Source of the DNA: Dermabacter hominis NBRC 106157
GTDB taxonomy: Bacteria; Actinomycetota; Actinomycetes; Actinomycetales; Dermabacteraceae
DNA: 64,000 nt
Assembly (NCBI RefSeq): GCF_001570785.1
Contig: NZ_BCSI01000001.1
Location: 186,001 to 250,000, forward strand
Direction of reading: 5' to 3'
A model generated the notes under the pieces. It was given only the letters and a program-made list of their open reading frames with translations. It was not told where the DNA came from and did not search any database. The position numbers were made by a program, and so were the translations under genes. Of this stretch, positions 58,203 to 64,000 are shown in pieces (within the stretch, counting starts at the first letter, position 1; each line of letters starts with the position of its first letter).

Positions 58203-59510
58203 GTGGACAACGCCTTCGTGCGCGCCTTCCGAACCCCTGAGCTCAGGAACAAGCTGCTGTTTGTCCTTGGAATGCTCGCCATCTACCGCTTCGGCGTGTT
58301 CGTGCCGACCCCCGGCTTCGACTACACGAACATCGCTGCGTGTACCGAACAGGCACTGAACGGTGCCGGTGGCGGCGTGCTCGGCATGGTGAACCTGTTC
58401 TCCGGCGGGGCGCTGCTGCAGATGTCCGTCTTCGCGCTCGGGGTGATGCCATACATTACGGCGTCGATTATCGTGCAGTTGCTCCGCGTCGTGATCCCCA
58501 AGTTCGAGGAGCTGCACAAGGACGGCCAGGCGGGGCAGGCGACGCTCACGCAGTACACGCGCTACATGACTATCGGCCTCGCAGTCCTGCAGTCCACCAC
58601 CGTCATCACTCTCGTGCGCAGCGGCGCTTTCTTTGCCGGCTGTAACCTCCCGCTTGTGCCAAACCAGTCGTGGTGGATGCTCGTCCTCATGATCCTGACG
58701 ATGACGACCGGCACCCTCGTCATCATGTGGCTCGGCGAACTCATCACCGAAAAGGGCGTGGGCAATGGCATGTCCCTGCTGATCTTCACGTCGATCGCCG
58801 CGGGCTTTCCCGCCTCGTTCGGTCAGATCCTGAAGCTCCAGGGGTGGATGACCTTCTCAATCGTCATGCTGATCGGCATGATCATTGTGATCGCCGTGAT
58901 CTATGTCGAGCAGTCGCAGCGCCGCATCCCCGTCCAATACGCCAAACGCCAGGTGGGTCGTCGCCTCGTGGGCGGCTCCTCGACCTACATCCCGATCAAG
59001 GTGAACCAGGCCGGCGTTATCCCCATTATCTTCGCGTCCTCGCTTCTTGCCCTGCCGCAGCTCATCGCCTCGTTTGGCGACCAGAGGTCCGGGTGGGTGC
59101 AGTGGATCCACGCCAACTTCGTGCTCGGCCAGGGCTTCTCGTGGATGTATTCGCTTGTCTATTTCGCCCTCATTGTGTTTTTTGCGTTCTTCTACGTGTC
59201 CATCACCTTCAACGCTGAAGAGATTGCCGACAACATGAAGAAGTACGGCGGCTTTGTTCCCGGCATCCGTGCGGGCCGCCCAACGGCGCGCTACCTCGAG
59301 TACGTCATCAACCGCGTGCTCTCCGCGGGCTCCCTGTACCTCGGTATCTTGGCGCTTGTTCCCCTGATCGCTTTCGCGCTTCTTGGTGCAGACCAGAAGT
59401 TCCCGTTCGGCGGAACCTCGCTCCTCATCATCATCGGTGTTGGCCTCGATACCTTGAAGCAGATCAGCTCCAAGCTCCAACAGCACCACTACGAAGGGAT
59501 TCTCCGATGA
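58203..59510 (+). CDS. secY: Preprotein translocase subunit SecY
   Basis: 435-residue channel subunit with ten membrane spans. LLFVLGMLAIYRFGVFVPTP is TM1. GNGMSLLIFTSIAA, RRIPVQYAKR and the C-terminal TFNAEEIADNMKKYGGFVPG, GLDTLKQISSKLQQHHYEG are diagnostic. GTG 58203 (VDNAFVRAFR) follows AGGAGG with a 6-base gap; an upstream in-frame ATG is not conserved. The terminator upstream implies its own promoter within 58121-58190. The stop overlaps the adk start by four bases. Confidence 0.97.
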   Translation: MDNAFVRAFRTPELRNKLLFVLGMLAIYRFGVFVPTPGFDYTNIAACTEQALNGAGGGVLGMVNLFSGGALLQMSVFALGVMPYITASIIVQLLRVVIPKFEELHKDGQAGQATLTQYTRYMTIGLAVLQSTTVITLVRSGAFFAGCNLPLVPNQSWWMLVLMILTMTTGTLVIMWLGELITEKGVGNGMSLLIFTSIAAGFPASFGQILKLQGWMTFSIVMLIGMIIVIAVIYVEQSQRRIPVQYAKRQVGRRLVGGSSTYIPIKVNQAGVIPIIFASSLLALPQLIASFGDQRSGWVQWIHANFVLGQGFSWMYSLVYFALIVFFAFFYVSITFNAEEIADNMKKYGGFVPGIRAGRPTARYLEYVINRVLSAGSLYLGILALVPLIAFALLGADQKFPFGGTSLLIIIGVGLDTLKQISSKLQQHHYEGILR

Positions 59511-60091
59511 CCGCCTCCACTCCGGCCCGCCGCCTCCTCATTGTTGGACCCCCGGGTGCCGGCAAGGGCACGCAGGCAGAGCGTATCGTTGAGAAGCTCG
59601 GCGTGCCCGCCATTTCCACGGGCGATATCTTCCGTGCGAACGTCTCCAACGAGACTGAGCTTGGCGTTCTCGCGAAGTCCTACATGGATAAAGGTGAGTA
59701 CGTTCCCGACTCGGTCACCAACGAGATGGTGGAGAGCCGGCTCGGCGAGGACGATGCCGCGAACGGTTTCCTCCTTGATGGCTACCCCCGCACCGTGGCG
59801 CAGGTGGAGGCTCTCGATGGAATTCTCGACAAGCTCGGAGTGGCGCTCGACGCCGTCATTCTCCTCGACGTTGAGAGTGAAGCTATCGTGCAGCGGCTTC
59901 TTCAGCGCGGAAAAGAGCAGGGCCGCAGCGACGACAACGAAGAGACCATTCGCCGCCGCATCGACGTGTATGGCGAGCAGACCACGCCCCTGATCGATAT
60001 CTACGACAAGCGAGGTCTCGTGAAGCGCGTCGACGGCATGAAAGATATCGACGCTGTGACCGCAGATATCCTCGCCGCGCTCGGAGCCTGA
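59507..60091 (+). CDS. adk: Adenylate kinase
   Basis: 194-residue enzyme equilibrating AMP, ADP and ATP. P-loop VGPPGAGKGTQAERI, AMP site STGDIFRANV, and GFLLDGYPRTVAQVEAL are present. The lid is short and lacks the zinc cysteines, the usual compact actinobacterial form. ATG 59507 overlaps the secY stop (ATGA); map follows after 6 bases. Confidence 0.96.
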   Translation: MTASTPARRLLIVGPPGAGKGTQAERIVEKLGVPAISTGDIFRANVSNETELGVLAKSYMDKGEYVPDSVTNEMVESRLGEDDAANGFLLDGYPRTVAQVEALDGILDKLGVALDAVILLDVESEAIVQRLLQRGKEQGRSDDNEETIRRRIDVYGEQTTPLIDIYDKRGLVKRVDGMKDIDAVTADILAALGA

Positions 60092-60097
60092 GCCCGG

Positions 60098-60955
60098 ATG
60101 TCCTTTCGCCGCAAGCCCCGCGTGAGCCTAAAAACCCCCGAACAGCTCGGGGCAATGCGCCGCGCGGGGCTTCTGCTAGACCGTATCCACGATGAGATCG
60201 AAAAGAATCTCCGCAGCGGTATGACGACGGCAGACATCGATCAGATCTCTCGCGCCGTCATTGCTGAAGCCGGCGCGAAGTCCAACTTCCTTGGCTACCA
60301 CGGCTTCCCGGCGACCGTGTGCGTGAGCGTGAACGAAGAAATCGTGCACGGAATCCCCGGCACTCGGGTGATTCGCGACGGTGATGTGGTGAGCGTGGAT
60401 GCTGGCTGCATCGTGGACGGATGGCACTCCGACGCCGCCCGCACCCATATCGTGGGCACGGCGCGAAGCGAAGCCGATCGCGAACTCGTCGACGTAACCA
60501 GGGGCGCGATGTGGGAAGGCATCGCGGCGCTTGCCACCGCGAGCCGCGTGGGAGAGATCGGCGCCGCTATCGAAGACTACGTCGCCGACTGTGCAGGGGA
60601 GCGGATCCAGCACCTCGAGGAATTCGGAGGGCACGGCATCGGCCGAGCCATGCATGAGCCGCCCGACGTCATGAACTTCCGCACGCGCGATCGCGGCCCC
60701 AAAATCGTGCCCGGTATGGCCCTGTGTATCGAACCCATGCTCATCCAAGGCGACGGCGAATTCGACATCCTCGACGACGAGTGGACCGTGGTGGCGACGA
60801 AGGGTGGGCGCGCAGCCCATTTTGAGCACTCCGTCGCGGTGACCGACACGGGAGTCTTCGTGCTCAGCGCCGCTGACGGTGGGAAAGCCGAACTTGCAAA
60901 GCGTGGCGTGACGATCGCTGAGGAACCGTCGGACCACACCGCCACCGGAAGGTGA
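60098..60955 (+). CDS. map: Type I methionine aminopeptidase
   Basis: 285-residue enzyme removing the initiator methionine. The five metal ligands can be seen: Asp in SVDAGCIVDG, Asp in WHSDAART, His in GGHGIGRAMHEPP, Glu in CIEPMLI and Glu in HFEHSVAVTD. The N-terminus FRRKPRVSLKTPEQLGAMRR lacks the longer SH3-binding extension of some actinobacterial paralogs. Last gene of secY-adk-map; infA has its own promoter. Confidence 0.96.
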   Translation: MSFRRKPRVSLKTPEQLGAMRRAGLLLDRIHDEIEKNLRSGMTTADIDQISRAVIAEAGAKSNFLGYHGFPATVCVSVNEEIVHGIPGTRVIRDGDVVSVDAGCIVDGWHSDAARTHIVGTARSEADRELVDVTRGAMWEGIAALATASRVGEIGAAIEDYVADCAGERIQHLEEFGGHGIGRAMHEPPDVMNFRTRDRGPKIVPGMALCIEPMLIQGDGEFDILDDEWTVVATKGGRAAHFEHSVAVTDTGVFVLSAADGGKAELAKRGVTIAEEPSDHTATGR

Positions 60956-60977
60956 GCGATCGCACGCGCCAAGCCAC

Positions 60978-61006
60978 TTATCGCGGCCCGCGTGCGCGTG
61001 TACGAT
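60978..61006 (+). promoter_or_regulatory. infA promoter
   Basis: TTATCG (60978-60983), 17-base spacer, TACGAT (61001-61006), about 125 bases before infA. The leader contains GCGGTTCGCCGC as a short hairpin near 61050. Confidence 0.6.
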
Positions 61007-61129
61007 TGACAGTCGAGTGCGCTCTTTCGGCAACCCCGAAAATTTAAGCGGTTCGCCGCTTGAAAAGCGCGCTCGAAGGTAGCACATGCGAAACCAGTCC
61101 CCGCAAGGGGCAGAGGGACAGTAGAGACT

Positions 61130-61351
61130 ATGGCGAAAAAAGACGGCGTGATCGAAGTCGAGGGCACCGTGACCGAAGCGCTCGCAAACGCGCGCTTCCG
61201 CGTTGAGCTGGACAACGGCCACAAAGTACTCGCGCATATCTCGGGCAAGATGCGCCAGCACTACATCAGGATCCTCCCCGAGGATCGCGTTGTGGTCGAG
61301 CTCAGCCCGTACGACCTTGAAAAGGGTCGCATCGTTTACCGATACAAGTAA
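61130..61351 (+). CDS. infA: Translation initiation factor IF-1
   Basis: 73-residue OB-fold protein occupying the ribosomal A site during initiation. [40 protein letters not shown] and [13 protein letters not shown] are diagnostic. It is followed by rpmJ after 75 bases. Confidence 0.98.
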   Translation: MAKKDGVIEVEGTVTEALANARFRVELDNGHKVLAHISGKMRQHYIRILPEDRVVVELSPYDLEKGRIVYRYK

Positions 61352-61426
61352 GCCGGGCCGCGCATGCGGTCAGCTACGCTCTCGGGCCCGCTAGGCTCGA
61401 GCGCAGATCAACTGTAGAAGGGCATC

Positions 61427-61540
61427 ATGAAGGTTTACCCCAGCGTGAAGCGTATCTGTGACAACTGCAGGGTGATTCGTCGCCACTCGCGTGTCATGGT
61501 TATCTGCACGAACCCGCGCCACAAGCAGCGCCAGGGCTGA
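61427..61540 (+). CDS. rpmJ: 50S ribosomal protein L36
   Basis: 37-residue L36, zinc-binding form. [20 protein letters not shown] and [12 protein letters not shown] give the three cysteines and the histidine that hold zinc. ATG 61427 follows GAAGGGCATC. The zinc-independent variant found in some genomes is not in this window. Confidence 0.96.
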   Translation: MKVYPSVKRICDNCRVIRRHSRVMVICTNPRHKQRQG

Positions 61541-61712
61541 GTGCACCGCCTCCAACGGGAGGCACCCCGCGGCTCAAGCCGCACCTATAAGTAAAGAGAC
61601 AGCATGAACCTCATTGCGAGGATCACCCGCGGGCCAGGGGCCGCGGCGCACCGCTAAAGCGGGAGCGACATGCTGGATCAGGCCCCTGAGTAAAACAGTA
61701 GGAGAACTGCTC
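61541..61712 (+). other. rpmJ-rpsM spacer
   Basis: 172 bases, no gene. Contains CCTCCAACGGGAGG (61549-61562) as a short hairpin and a GC-rich run at 61625-61650. The rpsM ribosome binding site TAGGAGAAC is at 61699-61707. Confidence 0.5.
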
Positions 61713-62090
<378 letters not shown>

Positions 62091-62167
62091 GCGGCAGTTA
62101 CTCCACGGGCAGTGTTCGGCACTGACCCGTATCGATCACCTTTCACGAACTCAAGGAGTTTTGGCAC

Positions 62168-62575
62168 ATGCCTCCCAAGTCACGTCAGGCCGCCGCGGCG
62201 CGTAAGCCTCGCCGCAAGGACAAGAAGAACGTCGTCAACGGCCAAGCACACATCAAGAGCACCTTCAACAACACCATCGTGTCGATCACTGACCCGAGCG
62301 GTGCTGTGATCTCGTGGGCTTCCTCGGGCCAGGTCGGCTTCAAGGGCTCGCGTAAGTCCACCCCGTATGCTGCGCAGATGGCCGCCGAGGCCGCCGCGCG
62401 CCGCGCCCAGGAGCACGGCCTCAAGAAGGTCGACGTCTTCGTTAAGGGACCGGGTTCGGGCCGCGAAACCGCGATCCGTTCGCTCACCGCAGCGGGCCTC
62501 GAGGTCGGTTCTATCCAGGACGTTACCCCCCAGCCGCACAACGGCGTTCGCCCGCCGAAGCGTCGCCGCAACTGA
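62168..62575 (+). CDS. rpsK: 30S ribosomal protein S11
   Basis: 135-residue S11 of the platform. [40 protein letters not shown] and the C-terminal [15 protein letters not shown] are diagnostic. rpoA follows after 96 bases; rpsD, which often lies between them, is absent. Confidence 0.97.
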   Translation: MPPKSRQAAAARKPRRKDKKNVVNGQAHIKSTFNNTIVSITDPSGAVISWASSGQVGFKGSRKSTPYAAQMAAEAAARRAQEHGLKKVDVFVKGPGSGRETAIRSLTAAGLEVGSIQDVTPQPHNGVRPPKRRRN

Positions 62576-62671
62576 GCATTGCTCGGGTGCGCGAAACGAT
62601 AACCGTCATCCATCAGTGTCGTACCGCCACCGCGAACGTCATATAGCGGACGTTCCAAGAAAGGACACAAC

Positions 62672-63673
62672 GTGCTCATTGCACAGCGCCCCACGCTGAC
62701 CGAAGAGGTCGTTTCTGACTACCGCTCACGGTTCGTCATCGAGCCGCTCGAGCCGGGCTTCGGCTACACGCTCGGCAACTCGCTGCGCCGCACACTGCTC
62801 TCGTCCATCCCGGGCGCGGCAGTGACGTCGATCCGCATCGACGGCGTCCTCCACGAATTCTCGACTGTTCCGGGTGTGAAGGAAGATGTCACCGAGCTCA
62901 TCCTGAACATCAAGAACCTCGTGGTGTCGTCGGAAAACGACGAGCCGGTCGTAATGTACCTGCGTAAGGAGGGTGAGGGCGTCGTGACCGCCGCCGACAT
63001 CACCCCGCCGGCAGGCGTCGAAATCCACAACCCCGACCTGCACATCGCGACCCTCAACTCGAAGGGTCGCCTCGAGGTCGAGCTGATCGTTGAGCGTGGC
63101 CGCGGCTACGTTTCGGCCCAGCAGAACAAGGGCGCCGAGAGCGAGATTGGCCGCATTCCGGTCGACTCGATCTACTCGCCTGTTCTCAAGGTGACGTACA
63201 AGGTTGAAGCCACTCGTGTCGAGCAGCGCACGGACTTCGATCGACTCATCATCGATGTCGAAACGAAGCCGGCGATCGCCCCGCGCGATGCCATTGCTTC
63301 GGCTGGCAAGACCCTCGTGGAGCTCTTCGGTCTCGCACAGGAGCTCAACAACGAGGCAGAAGGTATTGAGATTGGTCCTTCGCCGACCGACCAGGCCCTT
63401 GCCGCCGACCTTGCGCTTCCGATCAACGACCTCAACCTCACGGTTCGTTCGTACAACTGCCTTATGCGCGAGGGTGTGTACACCGTTGGTGAACTCACCA
63501 ATCGCTCCGAGGCGGACCTGCTCGACATCCGCAACTTCGGCCAGAAGTCCATCGACGAAGTTAAGGCGAAGCTCGCTGAGCTCGGCCTCTCGCTCAAGGA
63601 TTCCCCGGCCGGTTTCGATCCTTCCACTGTTCTTGACTCGTACGGCGACGACGAGTTCGGCGAGCAGTTCTGA
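62672..63673 (+). CDS. rpoA: DNA-directed RNA polymerase subunit alpha
   Basis: 333-residue alpha subunit, scaffold for polymerase assembly. The N-terminal dimerisation domain carries [20 protein letters not shown]; the C-terminal domain (about 250-315) binding UP elements and activators has [20 protein letters not shown] and [19 protein letters not shown]. Start is GTG 62672 after AAGAAAGGACACAAC. rplQ follows after 30 bases. Confidence 0.98.
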   Translation: MLIAQRPTLTEEVVSDYRSRFVIEPLEPGFGYTLGNSLRRTLLSSIPGAAVTSIRIDGVLHEFSTVPGVKEDVTELILNIKNLVVSSENDEPVVMYLRKEGEGVVTAADITPPAGVEIHNPDLHIATLNSKGRLEVELIVERGRGYVSAQQNKGAESEIGRIPVDSIYSPVLKVTYKVEATRVEQRTDFDRLIIDVETKPAIAPRDAIASAGKTLVELFGLAQELNNEAEGIEIGPSPTDQALAADLALPINDLNLTVRSYNCLMREGVYTVGELTNRSEADLLDIRNFGQKSIDEVKAKLAELGLSLKDSPAGFDPSTVLDSYGDDEFGEQF

Positions 63674-63703
63674 TTTCCATCTTTTTCTTCGAGGAGAAAC
63701 AAC

Positions 63704-64000
63704 ATGCCTGCACCCACTAAGGGCGCTCGACTCGGCTCGTCCCCGGCTCACGAGAAGGCTATTCTCGCGAACCTCGCGACTGCCCTTTTCGAGCACGGTG
63801 CCATCACCACGACGCAGACCCGCGCAAAGCGCGTTCAGCCTCTCGCTGAGCGCCTCATCACCCAGGCGAAGAAGGGCGACCTTGCCAATCGCCGCCGTGT
63901 GATGCAGACGCTCAAGACGAAGACTGCCGCGCACGTTCTCATGACTGAGATCGCTCCGAAGTTCTCGGACCGCCCCGGCGGCTACACCCGCATCACGAAG
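63704..64000 (+). CDS. rplQ: 50S ribosomal protein L17, truncated by window end
   Basis: The first 99 codons of L17, open to the right edge. [40 protein letters not shown] and the conserved [13 protein letters not shown] are present, so the core domain is almost complete. ATG follows GAGGAGAAACAAC. Any actinobacterial C-terminal extension lies outside the window. Confidence 0.96.
   Translation, partial: MPAPTKGARLGSSPAHEKAILANLATALFEHGAITTTQTRAKRVQPLAERLITQAKKGDLANRRRVMQTLKTKTAAHVLMTEIAPKFSDRPGGYTRITK

Overview
The window is high-G+C bacterial chromosome, almost certainly from an actinobacterium of the order Micrococcales. The guess of a Dermabacter-like organism is weak. The evidence is the actinobacterial neighbourhood (aspC, tRNA-Trp, secE, nusG, rplK, rplA; rplJ, rplL; rpoB, rpoC; rpsL, rpsG, fusA, tuf; the S10, spc and alpha operons), a DUF6350 gene beside purN-purH, a DUF3017 gene, frequent GTG starts and a zinc-ribbon S14. 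No phage, transposase, integrase or CRISPR array was found.

Layout. 1-14 kb is metabolic and transport genes: the 5' part of an isochorismate synthase, a DUF6350 membrane protein, purN-purH, a polyphosphate kinase 2, aspartate ammonia-lyase, DUF3017, beta-carbonic anhydrase, a ThrE-type exporter, galactokinase, and an aminotransferase with adenosine deaminase. 14.2-16.8 kb carries tRNA-Trp, secE, nusG, rplK and rplA. 16.8-22.6 kb carries a POT peptide transporter, a Gfo/Idh/MocA oxidoreductase and bifunctional AdhE. 23.1-24.4 kb is rplJ-rplL behind an attenuator leader, followed by three paralogous lipoproteins. 27.3-34.8 kb is rpoB-rpoC, with an unusually large hairpin in the spacer. A secreted DUF348/G5/RlpA-type wall protein follows, then rpsL-rpsG-fusA-tuf. 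A membrane stress-type protein and a degenerate repeat tract precede the S10 operon (rpsJ to rpsQ).

The ribosomal superoperon is broken between rpsQ and rplN by about 5.2 kb (48494-53744). The left part is a minus-strand set of small membrane-anchored proteins with NTF2/DUF4878-like outer domains: one intact, one split, one beheaded. Next to it is a relic in which rplE codons 126-155 are joined in frame to rpsQ codons 67-91 at a 6-bp microhomology. That is the joint expected from a tandem duplication running from rpsQ to rplE. The right part is a tightly coupled plus-strand operon: lipoprotein, OmpA-like protein, response regulator, sensor kinase. The spc operon then restarts from its own promoter and an attenuator-like leader (rplN to rplO), followed by secY-adk-map, infA-rpmJ-rpsM-rpsK-rpoA and the start of rplQ. 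No rpsD lies between rpsK and rpoA.

Together the window encodes much of the core transcription and translation apparatus, interrupted at three places by envelope genes (lipoprotein triplet, RlpA-type protein, rpsQ-rplN island). The strongest candidates for novelty are the rplE/rpsQ duplication relic with its decaying island, an L4 with a C-terminal accessory module, an L24 with an insertion in its KOW loop, the lipoprotein triplet, and a recurrent hairpin built on GGTCCGACG.
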